Source: Firm-04 sp045600205
Lineage (GTDB): Bacteria > Bacillota > Clostridia > Oscillospirales > Ruminococcaceae
Reading direction: 5' to 3'
Assembly (NCBI GenBank): GCA_045600205.1
Contig: JAZRXM010000044.1
Location: forward strand, 39,390 to 103,389
Length of the DNA stretch: 64,000 nt
The notes under the pieces are model-generated. The model was not told where the DNA came from, did no database searches, and worked only from the letters and a program-made list of their open reading frames with translations. The translations under genes were made by a program, and so were the position numbers. This document shows, one piece after another, positions 8,452 through 16,402 of this stretch (positions within the stretch are counted from its first letter, which is position 1; every line of letters starts with the position of its first letter).

Positions 8452-9738
8452 TTACTGCGCATATTGATTCATTGCCTGCACAATCTCAGGATACAGAAAT
8501 TTCGCGGTTTTTCGGTACAGCAGACCAAAGTTTTCGCCGCTGCCAGAAAACGCATTGTTATCCCACCAGCAGCACGGAATTCCCCTTCTGTGCGCCGCTG
8601 CCGTATAAACCGCCGCAAATTCCACGCGCTGCTCTAAATTATCCTTGTTCAGTGCGCCAAATTCCCCAATCACAACAGGAATCTGATTGCAGATGAACTT
8701 GCCGTACAAATTATCCATAAATGAGGTAATGCTGCCGACATCTGCGGAATTCTCACAGTCAAACTCATCCGTACCCGTTTTGTTCAGCGCAAAATTGTAG
8801 GGCGTATAGGCGTGTACCGACACGATCACACGGTTTGCGGGATCCTGCGGCAGCGCAAAGCCGTCATTCAGGCTCCCCTCCACCGATGCTGCATAGCCCG
8901 GACACATCAGATAACGCACCGCATTGTTTCCGCCTGCCGCACGTACCGTATCCACAAACACCTGATTCAACGTGTTGATACACGAAACCGCATCCTGACA
9001 GACCGCATTGCCCGTATCCAGCGACCACTCATACGCCGTGCCAACCAGACGCGGCTCATTCATCGCCTCAAAAATCAGATGCTCATCCTCATCCGCAAAC
9101 GCCGCCGCAAGCTGCTCCCAGATTGCCGTCACGTACCCTTTCGACTGCTCCAGATGCGCAGAATCAGGATAGAGGAAATCCTCCGCGTTATCATGATGAA
9201 TATTCAGAATTACGTACAAATCGCAGGTGCGGCACCAGGATACGACCTCTTTCACACGATTCAGCCACGCTTCGTTAATGTGGTACTGCGCATCCACATG
9301 ATTGTGCCACGACACGGGAATGCGAATCGTTTGAAAACCCGCCGCCTTGATTGCCGCAATATCCCGCGTGGTGGTGACACTTCCGCACCATGCGGATTCA
9401 TAGTCCAAATCACTTGATGTATAGCTTTCGCAATCGGATGCGTCAAAGGTGTTGCCCAGATTCCAGCCAAGCTTCAGCTGCTTGGTAAACTGCAAGCCCT
9501 CGCTCTCAGGAACCGCCATTTTATCCACATTGACCGTACTCGGCACCAACGGACTTGCATCTCCCAGAATCCCCTCAGGCAGCGTAAAATCAAGCTCTGA
9601 CATTTCTGCCGATGACTCTGCTGCGGACAATTCCGACACCTCCGTATTCTTTGTACTACTGCTCACATCTTTACGGCAAGCGGTCAAAACCACCGACATT
9701 GTTACCGCCATACAAGCTGCAAACCATTTTTTGAACAT
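8452..9738 (-). CDS. GH5 endoglucanase lipoprotein (cellulase)
   Basis: Hydrolyses beta-1,4-glucan (cellulose or related) at the cell surface. The start is the ATG at 9738, fifteen bases after an AGGGGG site; longer in-frame readings upstream run through the promoter. The N-terminus MFKKWFAACM with lipobox VLTAC marks a lipoprotein. The GH5 barrel shows GWNLGNTFDA, IRIPVSWHNH, NIHHDN, the acid/base Glu in FEAMNEPR (about residue 225) and the nucleophile Glu in VIGEFGA (about 356). The GWNLGNT opening and layout resemble subfamily GH5_4. There is no dockerin or carbohydrate-binding module, so it is membrane-tethered and not cellulosomal. It is monocistronic with a strong promoter. Confidence 0.94.
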   Translation of the reverse strand: MFKKWFAACMAVTMSVVLTACRKDVSSSTKNTEVSELSAAESSAEMSELDFTLPEGILGDASPLVPSTVNVDKMAVPESEGLQFTKQLKLGWNLGNTFDASDCESYTSSDLDYESAWCGSVTTTRDIAAIKAAGFQTIRIPVSWHNHVDAQYHINEAWLNRVKEVVSWCRTCDLYVILNIHHDNAEDFLYPDSAHLEQSKGYVTAIWEQLAAAFADEDEHLIFEAMNEPRLVGTAYEWSLDTGNAVCQDAVSCINTLNQVFVDTVRAAGGNNAVRYLMCPGYAASVEGSLNDGFALPQDPANRVIVSVHAYTPYNFALNKTGTDEFDCENSADVGSITSFMDNLYGKFICNQIPVVIGEFGALNKDNLEQRVEFAAVYTAAAHRRGIPCCWWDNNAFSGSGENFGLLYRKTAKFLYPEIVQAMNQYAQ

Positions 9739-9775
9739 CTGCAAGATCCCCCTAAAAAAACAAAAGTACTTTTTC

Positions 9776-9804
9776 AGTATACCACGCCAAAAATGGAATG
9801 TCAA
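9776..9804 (-). promoter_or_regulatory. SigA-type promoter of the GH5 cellulase
   Basis: On the - strand TTGACA (9799-9804), 17-bp spacer, TATACT (9776-9781). The -35 box begins directly behind the T run of the rluD terminator. Confidence 0.88.
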
Positions 9805-9805
9805 G

Positions 9806-9842
9806 CAAAAAACAGCATTCCCGCCATATGGCAGAAATGCTG
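9806..9842 (-). terminator. Terminator of the rluD-end operon
   Basis: Arms ACAGCATT (9835-9842) and AATGCTGT (about 9812-9819) enclose an inner TGCC/GGCG helix and are followed by six T on the - strand. It starts 5 bases after the rluD stop and closes the mutL-to-rluD gene row. Confidence 0.82.
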
Positions 9843-9847
9843 TCTGT

Positions 9848-10771
9848 TCAGATATGACCATCTTTTGCGGCATTCAGGATACGGACAAAATACTCGGGAA
9901 GCGGACTGTCAAACGAAAGATGCTCGCCGGTGATCGGATGTACAAACCCGATTTTTTTCGCGTGCAGACATTGCCCCTCCACGCCCTTGACCGCTTTTCC
10001 GTAAACCGCATCGCCGTAGATCGGATGCCCCAGATATTTCATATGCACACGAATCTGATGCGTGCGACCTGTTTCCAACCGACAACAAATGTGCGAAACC
10101 CGCTCATATGCCGCAAGCACCTGATAATGCGTTATCGCATGGCGCGAATTCTTCTCCGTGACACACATTTTCTGGCGGTCCTTGGGATCTCTGCCGATTG
10201 GCGCATTCACAGTGCCGCTTTCCTCTTTAAAACGTCCGCAGGCAACTGCCTCATATTCCCGCGAAAATGAATGCACGGCAATCTGCTCTGCAAGTCCCAG
10301 ATGCGCACGGTCAGTCTTGGCAACAATTAAAAGTCCGCTCGTATCGCGGTCAATCCGGTGTACGATACCGGGACGGATGACGCCGTTGATACCCGAAAGC
10401 TGCCCTTCGCAATGATATAGCAGCGCATTGACCAGCGTACCATCCGAGTGACCCGGCGCAGGATGCACCACCATGCCTTTCGGCTTGTTGACCACCAGCA
10501 ATTCCTTATCCTCAAATACGATTTCCAGCGGAATCTCCTGCGGCAGGATATCCAAAATCTCAGGCTCAGGTATCTCCACCGCGATGATATCGCCCGCATT
10601 CAGGCGGTCGTTTTTCTTCGGTCTGCCGCCATTGCGCGTGACAGCACCCTTTTCCAGCAAATTCTGTACCGCAGAACGGGTCAGTTCCAGTGTTTCCTGC
10701 GCGGCAAGCCATGCATCCAGACGCTTTCCTGCATCCTCCTGCGGAACTGTCAATTCTGCACGCTCAGGCAT
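9848..10771 (-). CDS. RluA/RluD-family 23S rRNA pseudouridine synthase
   Basis: Converts uridines of rRNA to pseudouridine. 307 residues: an N-terminal S4 RNA-binding domain (about 10-70) and a catalytic domain with HRIDRDTSG, which holds the catalytic Asp (about residue 140), and later GRTHQIRVH. The RluD-type architecture fits large-subunit modification, but the exact site cannot be assigned. I chose the ATG at 10771, which has GAGGAA seven bases before it and overlaps the lspA stop by 8 bases; an ATG at 10789 has no comparable site. Co-transcribed with lspA. Confidence 0.94.
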   Translation of the reverse strand: MPERAELTVPQEDAGKRLDAWLAAQETLELTRSAVQNLLEKGAVTRNGGRPKKNDRLNAGDIIAVEIPEPEILDILPQEIPLEIVFEDKELLVVNKPKGMVVHPAPGHSDGTLVNALLYHCEGQLSGINGVIRPGIVHRIDRDTSGLLIVAKTDRAHLGLAEQIAVHSFSREYEAVACGRFKEESGTVNAPIGRDPKDRQKMCVTEKNSRHAITHYQVLAAYERVSHICCRLETGRTHQIRVHMKYLGHPIYGDAVYGKAVKGVEGQCLHAKKIGFVHPITGEHLSFDSPLPEYFVRILNAAKDGHI

Positions 10772-11393
10772 CGGGAAGTTCCTCGGCATTCTGCGCCTGT
10801 TCTACGTCCTCCGCCTGCTTTGCATTCTCCGCCTGTTCCGCATCGGGCAGCGTCGGCGCATTCGGCATGACAGGATGTTCCGTCAGAATCGTCAGCGGAC
10901 GCGCTTTCTTCTCAACAGGTTCTTCCTTTTCCACAAACAAAATACAGAACGCCATGATGATGACACCCACGGTCACGCAGACATCCGCAAAATTAAAAAT
11001 CGCAAAATGAAACAGCTGAAAATCCAGATAATCCACAACCAGACCATCACGGAAAATGCGGTCATAGAGATTGCCAAGTCCACCGCCTGCGATCAACGGC
11101 AAAGCAAGGAACATCCAATGATGTCTGCGGGCGAGTTTCTGCATCACAATCAGACAGATAACGGTCATCAGCGCAGAAAAACCAATCAGAAACCATTTGG
11201 AACCGCTGAAAATACTGAATGCTGCGCCGTCATTCTGGACGAAATTCAGGTGCATCCAATCAAAATTCCCGATTTTCAGGAACGGGCGCGGCGGCTGCCC
11301 TTGCAAATTTTCCAGCACCCAAAGTTTAATGCCCTGATCTGCAACGGCAAACAAAATTGTAGCGACATATGCAACGATAAACAGCGTGGTCAT
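10764..11393 (-). CDS. lspA: Lipoprotein signal peptidase II
   Basis: Cuts the signal peptide of lipidated prolipoproteins in the membrane; the GH3 and GH5 proteins nearby are predicted substrates. Four membrane helices are visible with the family motifs DQGIK, NFVQNDGAAFSI, GGGLGNLYDRIF and FNFADVC; the two catalytic Asp lie in the last two. Unusually, the usual end near residue 155 is followed by about 50 hydrophilic residues rich in Ala, Glu and Gln in a repeated xAExAExA-like pattern. A ribosome site AGGAG lies 12-13 bases before the ATG. Overlaps rluD downstream. Confidence 0.95.
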   Translation of the reverse strand: MTTLFIVAYVATILFAVADQGIKLWVLENLQGQPPRPFLKIGNFDWMHLNFVQNDGAAFSIFSGSKWFLIGFSALMTVICLIVMQKLARRHHWMFLALPLIAGGGLGNLYDRIFRDGLVVDYLDFQLFHFAIFNFADVCVTVGVIIMAFCILFVEKEEPVEKKARPLTILTEHPVMPNAPTLPDAEQAENAKQAEDVEQAQNAEELPDA

Positions 11394-11415
11394 GGTATTA
11401 CGGATTCTCCTCTCA

Positions 11416-11468
11416 AAATAAAAGAAGTAACCTTACAGCGGGATGATCCCGCCGAGCAAGGTTACTTC
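11416..11468 (-). terminator. Hairpin with T-rich tail between divIVA and lspA
   Basis: Perfect 11-bp arms (11424-11434 and 11458-11468), an inner CGGGAT/ATCCCG helix, then CTTTTATTTT on the - strand. It is probably an intrinsic terminator or attenuator reducing lspA-rluD transcription from the division genes. Confidence 0.7.
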
Positions 11469-11483
11469 CCGTAGCTTTTAATT

Positions 11484-12392
11484 TCAGCGTCTGCGCGGTT
11501 TTTTGTCGTCACGGCGGCTGCCGAACTTCAAATCATTATAGCGCGTATCAAATTCTGCTGTATGAGAAATGGTCTGAGACGTTGCCATTCTCTGCGCATC
11601 CGCTGCATTCTCAAACAAATCATTGGAGATGGTCATGACAGGCGGTTTTGCAACAACAGGTGCAGGAGTTTCGGGCTTCTTTTCCTCTACTGCGACCGTT
11701 TTCAGTACTGCCACAGCATCCTCCACAGATTCAGGAACTTCCTCTTTGACAGGAGCTTCTGCTTTTTCCTCAGCGGCGGAATCCACCGATGCTGCTGCCT
11801 CGATCACTTCGTCAGCAACCTTCTCGATTTCCTCCTCTGCAACTTCAACAACAGGCTCTTCCTTGGCGACAGGCTGCTCCTCTTCCACAGGGCTGCCTGC
11901 CACTTCATCCGCAATTTCATCCGGCAATCTGGAAATCATTTCCAGATGTGTCTTATACATATCGAACAGGGACTTTTTAAATGCGGAAACCTGACGCTGC
12001 GTTTCTACCAGCACACGGTTTTCCTTATCCAGCTTTCCGGAGATCTCGGCAAGCTGTTTTTTCTGCTCCTCCATCGCGGCAGACTGCACAGAGGTAACCT
12101 GTTCCTTCGCATCTGCTTCGATTTTGGCAGCCTTTGTCTTTGCCTCGTCTACGATCTGGCGAGCCTGCTTCTGTGCGACCAGAAGCGCATTTTTGAGGTC
12201 TTCTTCTTCCTCTTTGTACTCGCAGATCTTATCTGCCAGAAGCTGAATTTTGGCATTTGCCTCATTCACCTGATCCTCCAGCTGACGATAATCCGCCTCA
12301 ACTCTTTTCAGGAAGCTGCTGACTTCTTCTGTATCATAGCCAAACTTGACCTTTTCGAATTCTTTTCTGCGGATGTCTTTTGCAGTCAACAT
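11484..12392 (-). CDS. divIVA: DivIVA-family cell division/polarity protein
   Basis: Coiled-coil protein that marks curved membrane at poles and septa. 302 residues from the ATG at 12392, with AAGGAG eight bases upstream; a longer reading adds seven unsupported residues. The N-terminal DivIVA lipid-binding segment reads MLTAKDIRRKEFEKVKFGYD, followed by long heptad-repeat coiled coils (about 25-155) and a low-complexity acidic tail rich in Glu, Val and Ala with a basic end RRDDKKPRRR. It lies directly downstream of sepF, the normal order in the ylm division cluster. The acidic tail is longer than in Bacillus DivIVA. Confidence 0.93.
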   Translation of the reverse strand: MLTAKDIRRKEFEKVKFGYDTEEVSSFLKRVEADYRQLEDQVNEANAKIQLLADKICEYKEEEEDLKNALLVAQKQARQIVDEAKTKAAKIEADAKEQVTSVQSAAMEEQKKQLAEISGKLDKENRVLVETQRQVSAFKKSLFDMYKTHLEMISRLPDEIADEVAGSPVEEEQPVAKEEPVVEVAEEEIEKVADEVIEAAASVDSAAEEKAEAPVKEEVPESVEDAVAVLKTVAVEEKKPETPAPVVAKPPVMTISNDLFENAADAQRMATSQTISHTAEFDTRYNDLKFGSRRDDKKPRRR

Positions 12393-12435
12393 TTGCCGTA
12401 CTCCTTCTTTCATTCAATATGAATTGACGGTGCAA

Positions 12436-12981
12436 TTACATAATGACACCGTTGGATTCCAGTTCACCGACCAGATCTTCACCGATGAATCCGACATTAT
12501 ACGGGGTGATGATATAGGTCAGGTTGGCAACAGGCTTCAGGCTGCCGCCGTTTGCATATGCGACACCAACCAGAAAATCAATGATACGGCGCTTGTTCTC
12601 TGCCGATGCGGTTTCGAGGTTCAGAACAACGGTTTTCTTGGAGATCAGGTGGTCAGCGATTTGCTTTGCATCTGTGAAAACCTCAGGCTTGACAAGCACA
12701 ACCTGAAGCTGTGCGGTTGCCTGAATGTTCACGACCTTACCACGCTCCTGCTTCTGTGCTGCGATCGGATCAATATCACGCTCATTACCGCGATAGCTCT
12801 CTCTCGGTGCAGGCTCACGGGAATCGCGCATTTCCTGCGCTTCACGCTCACGAAGCTGCTCGCGGGCTGCTTCCTTGCGCTCGCGCTCACGCTCATAGCG
12901 GGAATCTCTTACCGGCTCGTTTTCGTAACCCTCATCGTCCTCAGAGGTAAAAAAGTTTCTGGCTTTGTCCAATAAACTCAT
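12436..12981 (-). CDS. sepF: Cell division protein SepF
   Basis: Membrane-binding FtsZ partner that aligns the Z-ring. 181 residues from the ATG at 12981 (MSLLDKARNFF), preceded by AAAGGAG. The N-terminal amphipathic helix is followed by an Arg/Glu-rich linker (about 20-80) and the C-terminal SepF fold (about 90-175) with VVLNLE and FLVGVAYANGG. It sits between yggS and divIVA in the expected division cluster. Confidence 0.95.
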   Translation of the reverse strand: MSLLDKARNFFTSEDDEGYENEPVRDSRYERERERKEAAREQLREREAQEMRDSREPAPRESYRGNERDIDPIAAQKQERGKVVNIQATAQLQVVLVKPEVFTDAKQIADHLISKKTVVLNLETASAENKRRIIDFLVGVAYANGGSLKPVANLTYIITPYNVGFIGEDLVGELESNGVIM

Positions 12982-13085
12982 CTTAAATTCTCCTTTATTT
13001 TTAATAGCTGAAATCGAACGAAAAGCTATTTTCACACAGCCAAACCGACATTTGGCGTGCAAATTGACGTTTTAATTTTACAATT

Positions 13086-13811
13086 TCAGGTGGTTTTTGG
13101 CGGATAAACACGCGCTCCGAACAAGGCGCTGCCCAAACGAATCAAGGTAGCACCATGACGAATCGCCGCTTCAAAATCGCCCGACATTCCCATGGATAAA
13201 ATTTGGATCTCATCGGATTGCTGCTGCATTTCTGCATAAAGCTGCTGCATTTTCGCAAAACAGGCATCCGCATCCGATGCATTTTCAAATGGCGGCGGAA
13301 TCGTCATCAGACCCCGCACACGGATATGCGCACATTGCTTCACAGCCTCTAACAGTGCAGGCAGCGCATCAGGCGTGCAGCCCGATTTGGACGCTTCTCC
13401 ACCGATATTGACTTCCAGCAGAATATCCTGCCGAATGCCCTGCTGCGATGCCGCTTTTTCTACAGCCTCCAGAAGATGCAGGCTGTCCACCGAATGAATC
13501 AGCGTGACTTTTCCGACGATCTGCTTCACCTTGTTGGTTTGCAGATGTCCGATAAACTGCACTTCTGCGCATTTTTCATAATCATCCCGCTTCGAGAGAA
13601 ATTCCTGTACGCGGTTTTCTCCCAGCAAAGTGATCCCCGCTCTGACGGCAACATTGACCTGCTCAGGCGGTACGGTTTTGGTCACCGCCATCAGCGTCAC
13701 TTCGCTGACACTGCGCCCTGCTTCTGCGCAAGCTGCCGCAATCCGCGCACGGATATCGGCTATGCGTGCAAGAATCGCAGCTTCTGCGGACGCAATCTGC
13801 TCAGTTTCCAT
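13086..13811 (-). CDS. yggS: YggS/PLPBP pyridoxal-phosphate homeostasis protein
   Basis: PLP-binding protein of the alanine-racemase-like barrel fold that buffers the cofactor; not a racemase. 241 residues with the PLP Lys in LMAVTKTVPP, then GENRVQE, FIGHLQTNK, HSVDS and SMGMSGDFEAAI, all family signatures. It overlaps the preceding gene by 11 bases, with GGAG nine bases before the ATG. Its place next to sepF is conserved in Firmicutes. Confidence 0.96.
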   Translation of the reverse strand: METEQIASAEAAILARIADIRARIAAACAEAGRSVSEVTLMAVTKTVPPEQVNVAVRAGITLLGENRVQEFLSKRDDYEKCAEVQFIGHLQTNKVKQIVGKVTLIHSVDSLHLLEAVEKAASQQGIRQDILLEVNIGGEASKSGCTPDALPALLEAVKQCAHIRVRGLMTIPPPFENASDADACFAKMQQLYAEMQQQSDEIQILSMGMSGDFEAAIRHGATLIRLGSALFGARVYPPKTT

Positions 13812-15057
13812 CAGCCATTACTCCGTTTACAATAATGTCATCATAAAGCGAAACATAACTCCCGCCCGCATTCAGCGAGGAGAGGTAGTAGTCATCCGCC
13901 TCATAAACGATATCGAGCTTTCGGAACTCCGGATTTTCGCCCACCAGCACGTAAACACCCATATAATTATCGGTGACCTCCGTCTGATTGCCTGCTTCGT
14001 CCTCAACGGTTTCCGTCAATTCCTTGAAGCGGATGGCACTGCGGGGTACTTTGACACCCTCGACGGTATTCCGCACGATCTCCACGCGCTCTGTACGGTG
14101 TTGCACCACATCATAGCTCATGGTCTCGCAGCGGATCACAATGCGTGTTTCCTTGATATTGCCTTCGGAAATCAGGGTTTCCACCTCGCCATGCAGCGGC
14201 TCTGCAACCGACTCCAAACGGAGCGTCACGCCGTCGCCGTCCGAAAGGCGCATCTTGGTGTTATCAAATACGCCGACGATGTACCAATTATATCCGCTGA
14301 TCAACTTGCCAATGACATTCGGAGATACTACCGCATCAATCGGACCTTCATCCCGAATCAGTGCAAGATCTTCAGTGGTCAGCTTTTGCTTGCTTTCGGG
14401 TCGGAGTGTTTTCTCATAGCCGTCCACATAGCTGACAAAATAAGCACTTTTCGGCGCACGAATCGTTTCCTCAGCCGCTTCCAGTTTGATGGAAAGCTGC
14501 TCAATCTCCTCGCGCAGTGCAGTAATACGGTTGGTGAAATCCAATTTTGGGTTGGTCACCTTGTTGTATGTACTCATCAGCACGGTCATTTCCTCCTTGC
14601 TTTCCACCATTGACGGAAACTGACCAAGTTCACGGAAACGAACCATGTTTTTATACTGCTCCTCAATCAGCGTGGAAAGATTCGCAGGCTGTGCATTTTC
14701 TTTGGTACCGGGGTTTTCAATTTTCCGCAGCATAGCAAGTTCATCTTCTTTTTCTGCAATCCTGCGGCGCAAATCAATTTGTTCCTCGCTCGGATAAATC
14801 TCCGCAATTACGCTGCCGACGCCCACTTTTGCGCCATCACTGACACAATACCGCACGGCACCGGTTCCGGAATAAGTTTGCAACGCCTCATCACGGACAT
14901 AAACTCCCTGAAACGGGGCAACATCACTTATTTCTGCGTAAATCGCGGTTTCTGTTTCATAGTCCTGCTCAAACAGGTGATAAATGATACTGGACGCTAA
15001 CACAACGGCGAACAGCAGGACCAGATAATCCAGTATCCGCGTTGTAATCTCGTTCAT
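13801..15057 (-). CDS. HlyD-like membrane fusion/adaptor protein
   Basis: 418 residues with one N-terminal membrane helix (about 10-28) and an outer region: a biotinyl-lipoyl-like hairpin half (about 50-95), a coiled coil (about 95-200) and a beta domain (about 230-400) with VPRSAIRF typical of HlyD adaptors. No partner ABC transporter is encoded nearby. Homologous single adaptors occur upstream of yggS-sepF in other Clostridia, suggesting a division or envelope role instead of export. Four bases after hfq and overlapping yggS, so it is in the same operon. Confidence 0.8.
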   Translation of the reverse strand: MNEITTRILDYLVLLFAVVLASSIIYHLFEQDYETETAIYAEISDVAPFQGVYVRDEALQTYSGTGAVRYCVSDGAKVGVGSVIAEIYPSEEQIDLRRRIAEKEDELAMLRKIENPGTKENAQPANLSTLIEEQYKNMVRFRELGQFPSMVESKEEMTVLMSTYNKVTNPKLDFTNRITALREEIEQLSIKLEAAEETIRAPKSAYFVSYVDGYEKTLRPESKQKLTTEDLALIRDEGPIDAVVSPNVIGKLISGYNWYIVGVFDNTKMRLSDGDGVTLRLESVAEPLHGEVETLISEGNIKETRIVIRCETMSYDVVQHRTERVEIVRNTVEGVKVPRSAIRFKELTETVEDEAGNQTEVTDNYMGVYVLVGENPEFRKLDIVYEADDYYLSSLNAGGSYVSLYDDIIVNGVMADGN

Positions 15058-15060
15058 GGA

Positions 15061-15303
15061 TTACTCTTCTTCCTTCTCAATCGCATCCAGAATTGCAATC
15101 GGGCGTGCAGGAACAATGGTCGAAATTGCGTGCTTATAAACCAACTGCTGACGACCCTCTGTTTCCAGAATGACGATAAACGAATCAAAACCGCGGATGA
15201 CGCCCTTAAACTGATAACCGTTGGTCAGGAAAATTGTCAGCGGCAGACGATCCTTACGTGCCTGATTCAGAAAAACGTCTTGCAGATTCAAACCCTTAGT
15301 CAT
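15061..15303 (-). CDS. hfq: RNA chaperone Hfq
   Basis: Hexameric Sm-like RNA chaperone that helps small RNAs pair with mRNAs. 80 residues. The Sm1 region holds LNLQDVFLNQARKD and TIFLTNGYQFKGVIRGFDSF; Sm2 holds LVYKHAISTIVPAR. The second of two close ATGs (15303) is preferred because GAGG is eight bases upstream; the first (15309) is only two bases from it. Downstream of miaA, the same order as in many bacteria, but with a 118-base gap holding a promoter and a possible structured leader. Confidence 0.96.
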   Translation of the reverse strand: MTKGLNLQDVFLNQARKDRLPLTIFLTNGYQFKGVIRGFDSFIVILETEGRQQLVYKHAISTIVPARPIAILDAIEKEEE

Positions 15304-15332
15304 AGTCATTGCCTCATTCTTTCATATATTTT

Positions 15333-15414
15333 CGGCGTATCTCAGTAGCCTTGCAGTTACAAAATCAAACATTCGTTCTCATTTGACAGCAAATACGCCG
15401 CAAAAACGGCTACT
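15333..15414 (-). ncRNA. Possible structured 5' leader of hfq (interleaved stems)
   Basis: On the - strand four segments occur in the order AGTAGCC (15408-15414), CGGCGTAT (15393-15400), GGCTACT (15344-15350), ATACGCCG (15333-15340). The first pairs perfectly with the third (7 bp) and the second with the fourth (8 bp). Interleaved pairing would make a pseudoknot with 7-, 42- and 3-base loops. A local GCCG-TTTTTG-CGGC hairpin competes with both. A TATAAT at 15422-15427 would start the RNA almost exactly at the first segment; its -35 (TAGAAA, 15445-15450) is poor. Confidence 0.4.
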
Positions 15415-15427
15415 CTTGAATATTATA

Positions 15428-16390
15428 TCACAGTACGCCGTCTGTTTCTATCATTTTTTGGCATTTCGTAAAAATTTCGGCGTTATCACGAATATTATCG
15501 CGGTGAAACCAAATTGTTTGCTTATTTCGACGAAACCATGTTCCCTGTCTTTTGGCGTACCGACAGGTTTCCTGCTTGATGGTCGCCACGCAGTCTGCAA
15601 GCGGTAAATCACCGTTCAGATAGGGAAGCAATTCCTTGTAACCGATTGCCGCCGCCGCAGTTTCACGGCGTCTGCCAAGCGCATATTCCGCACGGACTTC
15701 TTCAATCAATCCCTGCTCCAACATCAAATCCACACGCTGCCGAATTCGCTCATATTGCAGCTCACGATTTTCAAATCCGATGCCAATCCGCGTCACCCGC
15801 CAAGGGGACGGAATCGCACGGCTGTTTACTGCGTGCTGCGTCAGCGTGATGCCGGTAATCTCGTATACTTCCAGCGCACGGATAATGCGCCGCAAGTTAT
15901 TTTCATGCAATCTGGATGCCGTTTCAGGGTCACAGGCACGCAGACGCTCCAAAAGTGCCGTGCGACCCAGTGCTTCTGCTTCGGATTCCAACCGTGCGCG
16001 GATTTCAGGCGCGGCAGGAATATCGGGAAATTGAATGTGGTCTAATAACGAATCTACGTATAAACCAGTGCCGCCTACCACAATCGGCAGCTTCCCGCGG
16101 GAAAGGATATCCTCAATTACCTGCTCTGCCCGCGTAACGTAATCCGCAACGGAAAACGGCATATCAGGCGGCAAAATGCTCATCAGATGATGCGGGATCC
16201 CACGCATTTCCTCGGGAGTCGGCTTTGCCGTGGCAATATCCAGCCCCTCATAAATCTGCATGGAATCCGCAGAAACCACCTCACCGCCGTAGTACTCCGC
16301 AAGCATGACGCCAAGCGCGGTTTTGCCCGATGCCGTCGCGCCAACAACTGCCAGAACAGGCGGTTTTTCATTTGTTTTTGTCATTATCAT
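15428..16390 (-). CDS. miaA: tRNA dimethylallyltransferase MiaA
   Basis: Adds the dimethylallyl group to A37 of tRNAs that read UNN codons. 320 residues with the P-loop GATASGKT, SADSMQIYEGLDIATAKP, GIPHHL, VGGTGLY, and near the end TIKQETCRYAKRQGTWFRR, all MiaA motifs. It starts 12 bases after the mutL stop, with a weak GAGG about ten bases before the ATG at 16390; a second ATG two codons later is possible. mutL-miaA-hfq is a widely conserved order. Confidence 0.97.
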   Translation of the reverse strand: MIMTKTNEKPPVLAVVGATASGKTALGVMLAEYYGGEVVSADSMQIYEGLDIATAKPTPEEMRGIPHHLMSILPPDMPFSVADYVTRAEQVIEDILSRGKLPIVVGGTGLYVDSLLDHIQFPDIPAAPEIRARLESEAEALGRTALLERLRACDPETASRLHENNLRRIIRALEVYEITGITLTQHAVNSRAIPSPWRVTRIGIGFENRELQYERIRQRVDLMLEQGLIEEVRAEYALGRRRETAAAAIGYKELLPYLNGDLPLADCVATIKQETCRYAKRQGTWFRRNKQTIWFHRDNIRDNAEIFTKCQKMIETDGVL

Positions 16391-16402
16391 AATCAGGCAG
16401 CC

